A DNA stretch of 64,000 bases, taken from assembly GCA_018241995.1 (NCBI GenBank), contig JAFECT010000015.1, positions 62,001 to 126,000 of the forward strand, read 5' to 3'. Shown piece after piece: positions 24,775 to 34,718 of this stretch (positions are counted from its first letter, which is position 1; every line of letters starts with the position of its first letter). Both the position numbers and the translations under genes were made by a program. The notes beneath the pieces were generated by a model that saw only the letters and a program-made list of their open reading frames with translations, was not told where the DNA came from and ran no database searches. The DNA is from Pseudomonadota bacterium (GTDB lineage: Bacteria > Pseudomonadota > Alphaproteobacteria > Caulobacterales > Caulobacteraceae).

Positions 24775-26874
24775 TCAGGGATGGCTCGGCGCCAGGCCGA
24801 CCAGGACCACCAGCCAGTCGATGGCCCAGATGCCGACGAAGGGGACGACGAGCCCGCCCAGGCCGTAGATCGTCAGGTTGCGTGAGAGCAGCTTGCCGGC
24901 GCCGATGGGGCGGTACTTCACGCCCTTCAGGGCGAGCGGGATCAGGGCCACGATCACCAGGGCGTTGAAGATCACCGCCGACAGGATCGCGCTCTGGGGG
25001 CTATGCAGCCCCATGATGTTGAGCGCGCCCAACGCTGGCAGGGCGCCCACGAAGATCGCAGGGATGATCGCGAAATACTTGGCCACGTCGTTGGCGATGG
25101 AGAAGGTGGTCAGGGACCCGCGGGTGATCAGCATCTGCTTGCCGACCTCGACGATCTCGATGAGCTTGGTCGGGTCGCTGTCGAGGTCGACCATGTTGCC
25201 GGCCTCGCGCGCGGCCTGGGTGCCTGTCTGCATGGCCACGCCGACGTCGGCCTGGGCGAGCGCCGGGGCGTCGTTGGAGCCGTCGCCGCACATGGCCACC
25301 AGCCGGCCCTTGGCCTGTTCCGCGCGGATCAGGCGCAGCTTGTCCTCGGGCGTGGCCTCGGCCAGGAAATCGTCGACGCCGGCTTCCGAGGCGATGGTGG
25401 CGGCGGTCACCGGGTTGTCGCCGGTGATCATGATGGTGCGCAGGCCCATCCGACGCAGGTCGGCGAAGCGCTCCTTCACGCCAGGCTTGACCACGTCCTT
25501 GAGGTGGATGACGCCCACTAGCTTACCGTTCTCGGCCACGGCGAGGGGTGTGCCCCCGGCGCGGGCGATACGATCGATCGCGGACGCCACCTCGGCGGGA
25601 AGCGCCTTGGGGTCGAGCCCGACGTGCTTGCAGATCGAGTCGACCGCGCCCTTGCGCCAGCTGAAGGTCGGCGTGTCGAGGCCGGACATGCGGGTGGTGG
25701 CGCTGAACGCGACGGCCTTGCCGTCCGCAGGCAGAGTCTCGGTCAGCCCGTTCTTCTCGCGCGCCAGTTCGATGATCGAGCGGCCTTCAGGGGTCTCGTC
25801 AGCCAGGGAGGCCATCAGGGCGGCCCACAGGGCCTTGTCGGCGGGCACGCCGGGGGCGGGCACGACCTCGACGGCGAGGCGATTGCCGTAGGTGATGGTG
25901 CCGGTCTTATCGAGCAGCAGGGTGTCGACGTCGCCGGAGGCCTCGACCGCGCGGCCCGACGTGGCCAGCACATTGACCTTCAAGAGCCGGTCCATGCCGG
26001 CGATGCCGATGGCGGAAAGGAGCCCGCCGATGGTCGTCGGTATCAGGCACACGAAGAGGGCGCCCAGCACCAAGGGGTCGAGCTGCTCGCCTGAGTATTT
26101 GCCGAGGCCCAACAGGGTCACGACCGCGATCAGGAACACCAGGGTCAGGCCGGCCAGCAGCACGGCGAGGGCGATCTCATTGGGGGTCTTCCGGCGGTCG
26201 GCGCCTTCGACCATGGCGATCATGCGGTCGAGGAAGGTCGAGCCGGGGTCGGCGGTGATGCGCACCTTGATCCAGTCGGAGACCACTGTGGTGCCGCCGG
26301 TGACGGCGGAGCGGTCGCCTCCGGCCTCGCGGATCACCGGCGCGCTCTCGCCGGTGATGGCGGCCTCGTTGACCGAGGCCACGCCCTCGACGATCTCCCC
26401 GTCGGACGGGATCACGTCGCCGGCCTCCACCAGCACGATGGCGCCGGCAAACAGTTCGTGGGCCGGGGTCGGCACGACCGTGCCGGTCTTGGGGTCGACG
26501 ATGACCTTGGCCTTGGTGGTGACGCGCGAGGCCCGAAGCGCATTGGCGGCGGCCTTGCCGCGGCCCTCGGCCACGCTCTCGGCGAAGTTGGCGAACAGGA
26601 CCGTGGCCCACAGCCAGGCGGCGATCTGGATGGCGAAGCCGGAAGGCTGGCCCTGGGCGATGGCGACGCCGGCCGACAGAGTCGCGAGGGCGGCGACGAC
26701 CTCGGTGGCCAGGATCACCGGATTGCCGGTCAGGCGGCGCGGGTCGAGCTTCTTGAAAGCCTCCCAGAGCGCGCGGCCGAGCACCGCGGGGGAGAAGGTC
26801 GTGCCCGAGATGGCGGACTTGGCCTTGCGGGCGTTGTCTCCGGGCGAACCCGGTTCGATGGCGGTGATGGTCAT
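24775..26874 (-). CDS. kdpB: Kdp ATPase catalytic subunit B
   Basis: P-type ATPase that energises high-affinity K+ uptake. 699 residues. Motifs: actuator loop [19 protein letters not shown], phosphorylation site Asp322 in [14 protein letters not shown], the N-domain ([21 protein letters not shown]), and hinge [18 protein letters not shown]. Hydrophobic segments follow the KdpB pattern. ATG at 26874, 28 bases downstream of the kdpA stop. Confidence 0.97.
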   Translation of the reverse strand: MTITAIEPGSPGDNARKAKSAISGTTFSPAVLGRALWEAFKKLDPRRLTGNPVILATEVVAALATLSAGVAIAQGQPSGFAIQIAAWLWATVLFANFAESVAEGRGKAAANALRASRVTTKAKVIVDPKTGTVVPTPAHELFAGAIVLVEAGDVIPSDGEIVEGVASVNEAAITGESAPVIREAGGDRSAVTGGTTVVSDWIKVRITADPGSTFLDRMIAMVEGADRRKTPNEIALAVLLAGLTLVFLIAVVTLLGLGKYSGEQLDPLVLGALFVCLIPTTIGGLLSAIGIAGMDRLLKVNVLATSGRAVEASGDVDTLLLDKTGTITYGNRLAVEVVPAPGVPADKALWAALMASLADETPEGRSIIELAREKNGLTETLPADGKAVAFSATTRMSGLDTPTFSWRKGAVDSICKHVGLDPKALPAEVASAIDRIARAGGTPLAVAENGKLVGVIHLKDVVKPGVKERFADLRRMGLRTIMITGDNPVTAATIASEAGVDDFLAEATPEDKLRLIRAEQAKGRLVAMCGDGSNDAPALAQADVGVAMQTGTQAAREAGNMVDLDSDPTKLIEIVEVGKQMLITRGSLTTFSIANDVAKYFAIIPAIFVGALPALGALNIMGLHSPQSAILSAVIFNALVIVALIPLALKGVKYRPIGAGKLLSRNLTIYGLGGLVVPFVGIWAIDWLVVLVGLAPSHP

Positions 26875-26888
26875 GGGATATCTCCTAA

Positions 26889-26905
26889 GCGTCGCGTGAC
26901 GCTCA
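26889..26905 (-). repeat. 17-base sequence after the kdpA stop, identical to one after kup
   Basis: Minus-strand TGAGCGTCACGCGACGC, with TGA as the kdpA stop; here the inverted repeat extends to six pairs (AGCGTC/GACGCT around a GCGT loop). Sits in the 28-base kdpA-kdpB gap. See the matching copy at 16624-16640. Confidence 0.45.
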
Positions 26906-28612
26906 GCGGCCGCCGACCGCGTGGAGCACTTGGAAGTGCTCCACGATCGGGCCGAGGGCGAGGGCGGGGAAGTACTGCAGGCCGCCGAGGATCAGGATCA
27001 CCCCGATCAACAGGCCGACGAACAGCGGGCCGTGGGTTGGCAGCGTGCCGGCGGAGGGCTCGAGCTTGGGCTTGGCCGCGAGCGACCCGGCGATGGCCAG
27101 GACCGGCACGACATAGGCGAAGCGGCCGAGCAGCATGGCGATGCCGAGCGTGCTGTTCCAGTAGGGAACGTTGGCGCTGAGGCCGGCGAAGGCCGAGCCG
27201 TTGTTCCCGGCGGCGGAGCTGTAGGCGTAGAGCACCTCCGACAGGCCGTGCGGGCCGGGGTTGGCCAGGGCCTTCAGGGCATCGGGCAGGACCACGGCGA
27301 CCGCCGAGAAGCCCAGGATCGCCAGGGGCAGGATCAGGACCGCGAGCATGGCGAACCTGATCTCACGCGCCTCGACCTTCTTGCCGAGGTACTCGGGCGT
27401 GCGTCCGACCATCAGCCCGGCGACGAACACGGCCAGCAGCGCCATGACCACCATGCCGTAGAGGCCGGAGCCGACGCCGCCCGGCAGGATCTCGCCCAGC
27501 TGGATCATGAACATCGCCATGCCGCCGCCGAGCGGCATCAGGCTGTCGTGCGTGGCGTTGACGCCGCCGTCCGAGGCCCCCGTCGTGAAGGCGACCCAGG
27601 TGGCGGTGGAGGCCGCGCCAAAGCGCACCTCCTTGCCCTCCATGTTAACGCCCGTGGCCACGTGGGCGGCGTGCTGGGCGGGCGGGGTCTGGGTCTCGGC
27701 GGCGTAGACGGTCGAGGCGGCGGCGGCGACCAGGATGGTCATGACCGCGATCAGGGCGCGCGCGTCCTTGCCGGCGAAGGCGACCTTTCCGAAGGCGAAC
27801 ACGCACGCCAGGCTCAGCGCGTTCATGGCGATCATCTCGATCAGGTTGGTGATCGCGTTGGGGTTTTCGAACGGATGGGCGGAGTTGGCGTTGAAGATGC
27901 CGCCGCCGTTGGTGCCCAACTGCTTGATGATCTCCTGGCTGGCGGTCGGATAGAGTGGGATCGCCTGCTTGGCGCCCTCAAGGCCCGTGGCGTCCACGTG
28001 GCCGAGGAGGGTCTGGGGCACGCCCAGCCAGACCAGGACGAGCGCGCCCACGATGCTGATCGGCAGCAGCACGTAGAGGCTGATCCGGGTCAGATCGGCC
28101 CAGAAGTTGCCGAGGTCCGTAGCCCGGTTCGCCGCGAAGGCGCGCGCGACGGCCGCGGCCATGGCGATGCCGGCGGCGGCGGACAGGAAGTTGTGGCTGG
28201 TCAGGCCGGCCATCTGGGAGAAGGTCGAGGCGGCCTGCTCGGGCGTGTAGGACTGCCAGTTGGTGTTGGTGACGAAACTGACCGCGGTGTTGAAGGCCAG
28301 GTCCGGGCTCATGCCCGCGAACTTCTGCGGGTTCAGCGGCAGCAGGTCCTGGAAGCGCAGGATCAGGTAGAGCACCACGAAACTCGCGGCGCTGAAGGCC
28401 AGCATGGCCACGGTGTAGCCGAACCAGCTTTGGCCCTTCTTCGGGTCGATGCCGAAGGCGAAGTAGGACACCCGTTCGACGGGTTTCAGCACCGGGTCGA
28501 GCCAGGTGCGCCCGCCGGTCCAGACCTGCGCCAGATAGAGGCCCAAGGGCCAGGCTATGGCCAAGCTCAGGCCGATGGTGAAGGCGATTTCCGCCCAGCC
28601 GCGCCAATCCAT
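26903..28612 (-). CDS. kdpA: Kdp ATPase K+-binding subunit A
   Basis: Channel-like K+-selective subunit. 569 residues, about ten membrane segments, and four selectivity-filter repeats: [29 protein letters not shown], a third around [14 protein letters not shown], and [13 protein letters not shown]. The start [11 protein letters not shown] at 28612 is preceded by GAGGAGCG. It follows kdpF by 23 bases. Confidence 0.97.
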   Translation of the reverse strand: MDWRGWAEIAFTIGLSLAIAWPLGLYLAQVWTGGRTWLDPVLKPVERVSYFAFGIDPKKGQSWFGYTVAMLAFSAASFVVLYLILRFQDLLPLNPQKFAGMSPDLAFNTAVSFVTNTNWQSYTPEQAASTFSQMAGLTSHNFLSAAAGIAMAAAVARAFAANRATDLGNFWADLTRISLYVLLPISIVGALVLVWLGVPQTLLGHVDATGLEGAKQAIPLYPTASQEIIKQLGTNGGGIFNANSAHPFENPNAITNLIEMIAMNALSLACVFAFGKVAFAGKDARALIAVMTILVAAAASTVYAAETQTPPAQHAAHVATGVNMEGKEVRFGAASTATWVAFTTGASDGGVNATHDSLMPLGGGMAMFMIQLGEILPGGVGSGLYGMVVMALLAVFVAGLMVGRTPEYLGKKVEAREIRFAMLAVLILPLAILGFSAVAVVLPDALKALANPGPHGLSEVLYAYSSAAGNNGSAFAGLSANVPYWNSTLGIAMLLGRFAYVVPVLAIAGSLAAKPKLEPSAGTLPTHGPLFVGLLIGVILILGGLQYFPALALGPIVEHFQVLHAVGGR

Positions 28613-28635
28613 GGCGAGCGCTCCTCTGTCGATTT

Positions 28636-28722
28636 CTAGAATTTGTCGGGGCGAAGCAGGGCGGCGACCATGTAGATGGCCACGCCCAGGGCGGCGACGC
28701 CGTAAATCACGCTGACGATCAT
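28636..28722 (-). CDS. kdpF: Kdp ATPase small subunit F
   Basis: 28 residues: [20 protein letters not shown] then ALLRPDKF. One membrane helix followed by the characteristic LLRPDKF end of KdpF, which stabilises the Kdp complex. It starts four bases after the stop of another one-helix microprotein and precedes kdpA by 23 bases. Confidence 0.93.
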   Translation of the reverse strand: MIVSVIYGVAALGVAIYMVAALLRPDKF

Positions 28723-28726
28723 GGTC

Positions 28727-28810
28727 TTACGCCTTCTTCAGCAGCGCGGCGTAGCCGATGAACGCGGCGAAAACAGCGATGCCGAGCGCGATGTAGATAA
28801 TGTCGTTCAT
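28727..28810 (-). CDS. 27-residue single-helix microprotein ahead of kdpF
   Basis: Encodes MNDIIYIALGIAVFAAFIGY then AALLKKA: one strongly hydrophobic helix with a basic tail, preceded by GGAGAG six bases before the ATG, and followed four bases later by the kdpF ATG. Its size, position and hydrophobicity suggest a second small membrane partner of the Kdp pump or a leader peptide. I do not know a named family for it. The good ribosome-binding site and operon position support translation. Confidence 0.75.
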   Translation of the reverse strand: MNDIIYIALGIAVFAAFIGYAALLKKA

Positions 28811-29061
28811 TTCGACTCTCCGAATTCTATCGGCTTCTCGATGTGGAACAGTTTTCCATTGCGCCTTTGAGCGCCTTGACTTACGTCAAGCGCCCCAAAA
28901 AGCGGCTCAAGTTCGAGCGAAGAGATCGGCCTTTAGGGCTCAGGTTTCGATTGGGAGAAGGCGCCGGCGGCATAAAGGCCGCATAAGGATCGAAACGCGG
29001 ACTTCGGCGGTCATGGCGTGTATGGTGAAGCAGGTCCGGCTTTCGGGCCCTGGAGATGCGC
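28811..29061. promoter_or_regulatory. Divergent intergenic region: kdp operon promoter region
   Basis: About 250 bases between the kdp operon (leftward) and a small rightward gene. KdpE would be expected to bind here. I see an inverted repeat CTTGAC (28875-28880) / GTCAAG (28885-28890) with a four-base TTAC gap, but no sure -35/-10 pair. Confidence 0.4.
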
Positions 29062-29418
29062 ATGGCGGCCCCGAAGAAATCCCCGATCGTGGCCAAGCCG
29101 CCGCGGCCCAAGATTCCGGAATTCCGCGCCGCTATCGCCCAGGCCCTGGCCGACGGGATCGACCGGGACACGCTGGTGCTGCGCCTGACGCTGCGCGACG
29201 AGGCGGACCTGAGACGTAATCCCAGTGTGGCTATGGAGGAGATCAGCTACGCCAACGGCGCGATGCGCTTTCTGGGCGTGCGGGTGGTCGGCGGCGGGGC
29301 GGAGAGCGCGCTCGACACCAGCGGGGTGGAGCCGGAGCCTGCCGAGCCCAAACCCACGAAAGCGAAGAAGGTGACGAAGCCGCGCAAGAAGGCCGAGGCG
29401 GCCGTCGCAGCGGGCTGA
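29062..29418 (+). CDS. Uncharacterised small protein with lysine-rich tail
   Basis: 118 residues from ATG 29062, chosen over ATG 29056 because GGAG lies at 29052-29055. The N-terminal half is helical (IPEFRAAIAQALADGIDRDT, LVLRLTLRDEADLRRNPSV) with a short conserved-looking centre EEISYANGAMRFLGVRVVG. The C-terminus is low-complexity and strongly basic (PKPTKAKKVTKPRKKAEAA), suggesting nucleic-acid or other polyanion contact. No family recognised. Confidence 0.65.
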   Translation: MAAPKKSPIVAKPPRPKIPEFRAAIAQALADGIDRDTLVLRLTLRDEADLRRNPSVAMEEISYANGAMRFLGVRVVGGGAESALDTSGVEPEPAEPKPTKAKKVTKPRKKAEAAVAAG

Positions 29419-29473
29419 AGCCGCAAGCCGCGGCGAAGCGTTGCGCTTCGCCGCGGGCCAAGCAGGCCTTGCC

Positions 29474-29797
29474 TTAGGCGGGCATCGCTTCGCGCTCTAG
29501 CGGGCGCACATCCATGTCATCGTTATCTTCGGTGTCGAGCAGCTCAGTCTCGGGCTTGGCTTCCGTCGCCGGACGCGCGCGGGCGGCGAAGAAGCCTCGC
29601 TCGCCGCTGACGTTGATCTGGCACGGCCGGCCGAGGTCCTGGCAGGCCCGAGCACGGCGCGTGGCGGCGGCGCGGGCTTCTTCCATCGTGCGGCAGGGGT
29701 CCAGCAGTTCGCCCTCGTGCTCCACGCCCCAGCCGTCTGCATGCGGCGTAACAGTGAAAACGGCGCGGGTCTGGGTGTCGCTCTTCTGGAATTTCAT
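29474..29797 (-). CDS. Small uncharacterised protein, DUF2188-like pattern
   Basis: 107 residues. The N-terminal part has a strand pattern (RAVFTVTPHADGWGVEHEGE) and an alanine-rich helix (MEEARAAATRRARACQDLGR), then PCQINVSGERGFF; the C-terminus is acidic (LLDTEDNDDMDVRPLERE). The core resembles DUF2188-like small stress-associated proteins and the protein at 19201-19557. It converges on the basic protein at 29062-29418. No catalytic residues seen. Confidence 0.7.
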   Translation of the reverse strand: MKFQKSDTQTRAVFTVTPHADGWGVEHEGELLDPCRTMEEARAAATRRARACQDLGRPCQINVSGERGFFAARARPATEAKPETELLDTEDNDDMDVRPLEREAMPA

Positions 29798-30075
29798 GAA
29801 ACTCTCTGTGAATTCAGTTCAAACGATAAATTTTCGGTCGCCCGCGAACGAATTTTCAGCGGGGCCGTCACCGATTTTCTTGGAGATTTGCTTGAGTCCG
29901 TTTGCAAATAGGCCGATTTCGTGCAAAACACAATCTATCGAATATCGTACGGTTCGGTCGCTAATCCCGCTTGGCTTTTCGTCGAGTTCCGGACCTGCCC
30001 CTCGGACATTTCGAAATTGCGATCATGCCGCCCACAGGGCGCGCGTGAATACTCAAATCATAGGATAAATGTCTC
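29798..30075. other. Intergenic region, cspA upstream region
   Basis: 278 bases between a leftward small gene and cspA, less GC-rich than its surroundings. It probably holds both promoters and the cspA 5' leader. AGGA at 30062-30065 precedes the cspA ATG by ten bases. I see no convincing promoter consensus, RNA gene or riboswitch. Confidence 0.4.
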
Positions 30076-30285
30076 ATGGCTACCGGTATCGTGAAGTGGT
30101 TCAACGCCCAAAAGGGTTTCGGCTTCATCCAGCCTGATGAAGGCGGCGCGGACGTGTTCGTGCACATCTCGGCGGTGGAGCGCTCGGAACTGGGCTCGAT
30201 CCACGAAGGCCAGAAGCTGAGCTACGAGCTGGAGCGCGACGCCCGCAACGGCAAGCTCTCGGCCAGCCAGCTGCAAGGCGCCTGA
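30076..30285 (+). CDS. cspA: Cold-shock domain protein
   Basis: 69-residue single cold-shock domain, a single-stranded nucleic-acid-binding OB fold acting as RNA chaperone. RNP1 is KGFGFIQPD and RNP2 is VFVHISAVE; the start [17 protein letters not shown] is typical. Monocistronic, with a strong intrinsic terminator directly downstream. Whether it is cold-induced or constitutive cannot be told; several paralogues are normal in such genomes. Confidence 0.95.
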   Translation: MATGIVKWFNAQKGFGFIQPDEGGADVFVHISAVERSELGSIHEGQKLSYELERDARNGKLSASQLQGA

Positions 30286-30317
30286 TCCAGGCGTCTCTCG
30301 CGGTCAGCGAAAACGAA

Positions 30318-30346
30318 GGGGCCGGCTGCGAAGCCGGCCCCTTTTT
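30318..30346 (+). terminator. Intrinsic terminator after cspA
   Basis: Perfect ten-pair GC stem GGGGCCGGCT / AGCCGGCCCC with a GCGA loop, followed by five T. It lies 32 bases after the cspA stop. It also ends the convergent gene at 30375-30644, though the T-run on that strand is interrupted. Confidence 0.92.
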
Positions 30347-30374
30347 GCATTCCGATAGGGCGAAGAAGAACGGT

Positions 30375-30644
30375 CTAGCCGACCACTTCGAAATAGGCGC
30401 GGTCGCTGCCCTCGGTGTGACCCAGCACCACGATGCGGCAGGCGCGACCGTCGTCCAACACCAGCGAACCGCTGCCGGCGCGATAGAAGTCGCGCGCGGT
30501 GGTCGGCTGCAGCAACAGGGCCCCGCGGGCGCCGATCGGCGCGCGGGAGGTGTATTTGCGCACTGGCATCTCGTAGCTCGCCGTACCGGTGAAGCCCAAG
30601 AAGCTCAGGGCGCCTTCGCCGGCCTGCATGACCGGGGCCGTCAT
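30375..30644 (-). CDS. Uncharacterised 89-residue protein
   Basis: Starts at ATG 30644 (MTAPVMQAGEGALSFLGFTG). The body is mostly predicted strand (KYTSRAPIGARGALLLQP, GSLVLDDGRACRIVVLGHTE, DRAYFEVVG), suggesting a small beta-barrel or beta-sandwich. The frame is open further upstream, but that part is basic and unlike the core, so I use this start. No recognised family; monocistronic. Confidence 0.6.
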   Translation of the reverse strand: MTAPVMQAGEGALSFLGFTGTASYEMPVRKYTSRAPIGARGALLLQPTTARDFYRAGSGSLVLDDGRACRIVVLGHTEGSDRAYFEVVG

Positions 30645-30750
30645 TGTTCTGCTCACTAGCGCCTCGCAAGGTTGCCTGAAGAGAGAACGGCTATGGCGAC
30701 GCTTCGATCCCCCGCCGGGGCGTGATCTTTTTCTGAAGCGCGGCGGAACC

Positions 30751-32556
30751 CTAGCGTAGCAGGCCCCCGCCGAGTTCCGCCGGCGCGGCCACGGCGCGGA
30801 AACCCCGGAACAGCTCACGGCCCAGGCCGAACTGAGGCTGGCTGTGCACAACCGGTTGGCGCGCGGTGAAGACGGCGGGATCAAGCAGCACCTCAAGCGT
30901 CCCGCGCTCCGCATCAAGGCGGATCGGGTCGCCTTCGCGCAGGCGCGCGATCGGGCCGCCCTCTTCGGCTTCGGGGGTCAGGTGGATGGCGGCGGGCACC
31001 TTGCCGGAGGCGCCGGACATGCGCCCGTCGGTGACCAGGGCGACCTTTCGGCCCTTGTCCTGCAGCACCGACAAGGGCGGGGTCAGCTTGTGCAGCTCGG
31101 GCATGCCGTTGGCGCGCGGACCCTGGAAGCGCAGCACCGCCACGAAATCGCGATCGAGTTCGCCGCGCTTGAAGGCGGCGATGAAGTCGTCCTGGTCGTG
31201 GAAGATCAGGGCCGGCGCCTCGACCACCCGATGCTCCGGCGCAACGGCGGAGACCTTGATCACCGCGCGGCCCAGGTCGCCGGTCAGGAGCTTCAGGCCG
31301 CCCTCCGCATCGAACGGGTCCGAGGCCGGACGCAGCACGTCGAGGTCGAGCGAGACGGGCGCCGCGTCGCGCCATGCCAGCTGATCGCCATCGAGGAAAG
31401 GCTCGCGGGCGTAGGGCCTGAGACCCCCGCCGGCGACGGTGACGGTGTCCTCGTGCAGCAGGCCGGCGTCGAGCAGCTCCCGTGTCAGGAAGGCCATGCC
31501 GCCCGCCGCGTGGAAGCGGTTCACGTCGGCCGACCCGTTCGGATAGATTCGCGCCAGCAGGGGCGTCACCCGCGACAGGTCGGCCATGTCGGTCCAATCG
31601 ACCACGATGCCCGCGGCGCGGGCCATGGCCGGGATGTGCAGGGCGTGGTTGGTCGAGCCGCCGGTGGCCATCAGGCCGACGATGCCGTTGACGATGGCCC
31701 GCTCGTCGATGACGTGGGCCAGGGGTGCGGAGCCCTCGCGCGCCAGGGTCACGGCGCGACGGGCGGCGGCGCGGGTCAGGGCGTCGCGGAGCGGCGTGCC
31801 CGGGTTGACGAAGGCCGTGCCGGGCAGGTGCACGCCCATCAGCTCCATCAGCATCTGGTTGGAGTTGGCGGTGCCGTAGAAGGTGCAGGTGCCGGCCGCA
31901 TGGTAGGAGGCGGCCTCGGCCTCCAGCAGTTCCTCGCGCCCGACCTCGCCGCGCGCGAACAGCTCGCGGATGCGGGCCTTTTCCTTGTTGGGGATGCCGG
32001 GCGTCATGGGTCCGGCGGGTACGAACAGGAAGGGCAGGTGGCCGAAGCTCAGGCTCCCGATCATCAGCCCCGGCACGATCTTGTCGCAGACGCCCAGGCA
32101 CAGGGCGGCGTCGAACATGTCGTGCGACATCGCCACGGCGGTGGAGAGCGCGATCACCTCGCGCGAGAACAGCGACAGCTCCATCCCCGCCTGGCCCTGG
32201 GTCACGCCATCGCACATGGCGGGAACGCCGCCGGCGACCTGGGCCGTGCAGCCGTCCTCCCGCACCGCGGCCTTGATCAGGTCGGGATAGGTCTGGAATG
32301 GCTGATGCGCCGACAGCATGTCGTTGTAGGCGGTGACGATGCCGACGTTGACCGCGTCCGAAGCCCTGAGGCGCAGCTTGTCCGCGGCCGGAGAGGCGGC
32401 GAAGGCGTGAGCGAGGTTGCCGCAACTGAGGTGGCTTCTCGATCGCCCCTGGCCGCGGGCGGCGTCCATGCGCGCCAGGTAGTCAGCCCGGCTCTCGCGG
32501 CTGCGCTCGACGATGCGCGCGGTGACGTCGGCGACGACGGGGTTCAGTTGCGGCAC
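30751..32556 (-). CDS. edd: 6-phosphogluconate dehydratase
   Basis: Entner-Doudoroff enzyme: 6-phosphogluconate to KDPG. 601 residues of the IlvD/Edd family with [4Fe-4S]-cluster-type cysteines in [31 protein letters not shown] and [20 protein letters not shown], and the C-terminal [22 protein letters not shown] start, seven bases after pgl. It is the last gene of the leftward operon gntR-nagB2-nagA-zwf-pgl-edd; no eda gene (KDPG aldolase) is in the window. Confidence 0.96.
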   Translation of the reverse strand: MPQLNPVVADVTARIVERSRESRADYLARMDAARGQGRSRSHLSCGNLAHAFAASPAADKLRLRASDAVNVGIVTAYNDMLSAHQPFQTYPDLIKAAVREDGCTAQVAGGVPAMCDGVTQGQAGMELSLFSREVIALSTAVAMSHDMFDAALCLGVCDKIVPGLMIGSLSFGHLPFLFVPAGPMTPGIPNKEKARIRELFARGEVGREELLEAEAASYHAAGTCTFYGTANSNQMLMELMGVHLPGTAFVNPGTPLRDALTRAAARRAVTLAREGSAPLAHVIDERAIVNGIVGLMATGGSTNHALHIPAMARAAGIVVDWTDMADLSRVTPLLARIYPNGSADVNRFHAAGGMAFLTRELLDAGLLHEDTVTVAGGGLRPYAREPFLDGDQLAWRDAAPVSLDLDVLRPASDPFDAEGGLKLLTGDLGRAVIKVSAVAPEHRVVEAPALIFHDQDDFIAAFKRGELDRDFVAVLRFQGPRANGMPELHKLTPPLSVLQDKGRKVALVTDGRMSGASGKVPAAIHLTPEAEEGGPIARLREGDPIRLDAERGTLEVLLDPAVFTARQPVVHSQPQFGLGRELFRGFRAVAAPAELGGGLLR

Positions 32557-32563
32557 GAGGACC

Positions 32564-33268
32564 TCAGCGCAGCCAGTAGGCGAAGACGGGCACGGCGGTC
32601 TGCTGCAGCACGCCGCGCACGGGCAGTTCGGCGACGGAGCCGGGTTCCAGCGCCTTGTTGTAGACCAGCCGCTTGTCCTCGCCCTTCATGATCAGGATGA
32701 TCAGGCGTGAGCGCAGGATGGCCGAGAGCGTCAGGCTGAGCCGCGCGCTGCTGCCCGCCGCGCCCGGCGCCCGGATCGCGCAGACTCGCGACTTTTCCTT
32801 CAGATTGATGGCGGGGCCCAGGTCGGGGGAGTTGGGGAACAGCGACGCGATGTGTCCGTCCGCGCCCATGCCCAGAAGCGTCACGTCGAAGGGCTGGGCC
32901 ATGGCGGCGATGGCCTTGTCGACCTTGCCCTGGGCGGCGCGCGGGTTCTCGTCGCGGGTTTTCAGCGGGACGAACTTCGCCTTGGCCGCGGCTTCCTTCA
33001 GCAGACGGCGGCGCAGCATGAACTCGTTGGAATCGGCGTCGACGGTCGAGACCCAGCGTTCGTCCGAGAGGGTGATCTGGATCTTGGCCCAGGGCATCGG
33101 GTAGGTCGCGAGCTTGGCGTAGACCGGGCCGGGGGTGGACCCGCCGGCGCAGACCAGGCTGGCCACGCCCCGCGCATTGACCGCGCGCTTCAACCGCCCG
33201 GCGATATCGTCGGCGATGTGAGCGTAGAAGCGCTCGGCTTCGTAATAACTGACAAAGGTGGGACCCAT
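32564..33268 (-). CDS. pgl: 6-phosphogluconolactonase
   Basis: Hydrolyses 6-phosphogluconolactone to 6-phosphogluconate. 234 residues of the DevB/NagB-like fold, starting [20 protein letters not shown]. Motifs: [43 protein letters not shown]. The ATG at 33268 is chosen because homology starts there and it lies four bases after the zwf stop; the longer upstream frame overlaps zwf. Confidence 0.93.
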   Translation of the reverse strand: MGPTFVSYYEAERFYAHIADDIAGRLKRAVNARGVASLVCAGGSTPGPVYAKLATYPMPWAKIQITLSDERWVSTVDADSNEFMLRRRLLKEAAAKAKFVPLKTRDENPRAAQGKVDKAIAAMAQPFDVTLLGMGADGHIASLFPNSPDLGPAINLKEKSRVCAIRAPGAAGSSARLSLTLSAILRSRLIILIMKGEDKRLVYNKALEPGSVAELPVRGVLQQTAVPVFAYWLR

Positions 33269-33272
33269 CGGG

Positions 33273-34718
33273 TCATTCGTACCAGCTACGGCCGTCACGT
33301 TCGACCAGGGCGTAAGCCCCCGCGGGCCCCCAGGTTCCCGCCACATAGGGCGCGGGCTTGATTCCGGCCTTGCTCCAGCCCGCCACGATGGCGTCGATCC
33401 AGGTCCAGGCGGCCTCGGCCTCGTCGCGGCGCACGAACAGGGTGGGGTCGTTGCGCACGGCCTCGAGCAGCAGGCGCTCATAGGCGATGCGGCGGCGGCC
33501 CTTGAAGGCGTCGTCGAGGGACAGGTCCAGCGACAGCGGCTTGAGCTCCATGCCCCTGGCGGTCTCCAGGGTCGGCGTCTTGTTCATCAGCTGCAGCGAG
33601 ATCTCTTCCTCGGGCTGCAGGCGGATGGTCAGGCGGTTGGCCAGCAGGTCCTGACCCTTGAAGATGGAGTGCGGGACGCTCTTGAACTGGATGACGATCT
33701 GGCTGGAGCGCTCGGGCATGCGCTTGCCGGTGCGCAGGTAGAACGGCACCCCCGCCCAGCGCCAGTTGTCGACGTGGGCGCAGAGCGCGACGAAGGTCTC
33801 GGTGTCGCTGGCCTTGCCGTCGGCTTCCTGCGCATAGCCGGGCACGGAGCGGCCCTCGGCGACGCCCGCGCGATACTGCCCCCGCACGGTCTTGGAGCCG
33901 ACTTCGCCGCCGTTCAGCGGCCTGAGCGAGCGCAGCACCTTGACCTTTTCGTTGCGCACCGAGTCCGCGTCGATGGTGGCGGGCGGCTCCATGGCTACCA
34001 GGCACAGCAGCTGCAGGAGGTGGTTCTGCACCATGTCGCGGATGGCGCCGTACTCGTCGTAGTAGCCGAAGCGCCCCTCGACCCCCACCGTCTCGGCCAC
34101 GGTGATCTGGACGTGGTCGATTGAGACCTTGTTCCACAAGGGCTCGAACAGGGTGTTGGCGAAGCGCAGGGCCAGAAGGTTCTGCACCGCCTCCTTGCCG
34201 AGGTAGTGGTCGATGCGGAAGATCTGATCTTCGCTGAAGGCATGGCCCAGCGCGTCGTTGATCTCTCGGCAGGACTTCAGGTCCTTGCCCAGCGGCTTTT
34301 CGACCACCACCCGCGCGTCGCCCCTGGACAGGCCCGAGCGCTCGAGGTTGCGGGTGATCGCCCCGTAGAGGCTGGGCGAGGTCGACAGGTAGAAGATCTT
34401 CTCGTCGGCGCCATCCAGCATGCCGGCCAGGCGCACATACATCTCGGGCTCCGAGGCGTCGCCGCCGCAATAGCTCAGGCGGCGCTTGAACTCGGCCCAG
34501 GTCGCATCCGAGAAATGGCCGTCGGCCCGCTCCTGCACCGCCGCTTCCGCCTTGGTCGCGAACTCGGCGTCGGAGAAGGGGGAGCGCGAGGCGCCCACGA
34601 TGCGCAGGCCCCCGGGCAGCAGGCCGTCCGCATGCAGGAAGTACAGCGACGGATAGAGCATCCTGAGCGCCAGATCGCCGGTGGCGCCGAAGATGACGAT
34701 GGCGGCGCGTCCGTTCAT
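33273..34718 (-). CDS. zwf: Glucose-6-phosphate dehydrogenase
   Basis: NAD(P)-dependent oxidation of glucose-6-phosphate. 481 residues: coenzyme-binding IFGATGDLALRMLYPSL, the active-site stretch RIDHYLGKEAVQNLLALRFAN, and the C-terminal GVPFYLRTGKRMPERSSQIV. The ATG overlaps the nagA stop by four bases, so the central metabolism genes are physically coupled to GlcNAc catabolism. Confidence 0.96.
   Translation of the reverse strand: MNGRAAIVIFGATGDLALRMLYPSLYFLHADGLLPGGLRIVGASRSPFSDAEFATKAEAAVQERADGHFSDATWAEFKRRLSYCGGDASEPEMYVRLAGMLDGADEKIFYLSTSPSLYGAITRNLERSGLSRGDARVVVEKPLGKDLKSCREINDALGHAFSEDQIFRIDHYLGKEAVQNLLALRFANTLFEPLWNKVSIDHVQITVAETVGVEGRFGYYDEYGAIRDMVQNHLLQLLCLVAMEPPATIDADSVRNEKVKVLRSLRPLNGGEVGSKTVRGQYRAGVAEGRSVPGYAQEADGKASDTETFVALCAHVDNWRWAGVPFYLRTGKRMPERSSQIVIQFKSVPHSIFKGQDLLANRLTIRLQPEEEISLQLMNKTPTLETARGMELKPLSLDLSLDDAFKGRRRIAYERLLLEAVRNDPTLFVRRDEAEAAWTWIDAIVAGWSKAGIKPAPYVAGTWGPAGAYALVERDGRSWYE

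Noticed and set aside
28875..28890. CTTGAC-TTAC-GTCAAG inverted repeat upstream of the kdp operon as a KdpE site
   Set aside because: Only six pairs and unlike the T-rich KdpE site known from E. coli; noted as a feature of the region but not claimed as an operator.
30740..30800. GGAAC-like and CGCT sequences considered as a third EcfG promoter near the end of edd
   Set aside because: The -10 element would be CGCT rather than CGTT and it lies inside the edd coding region.
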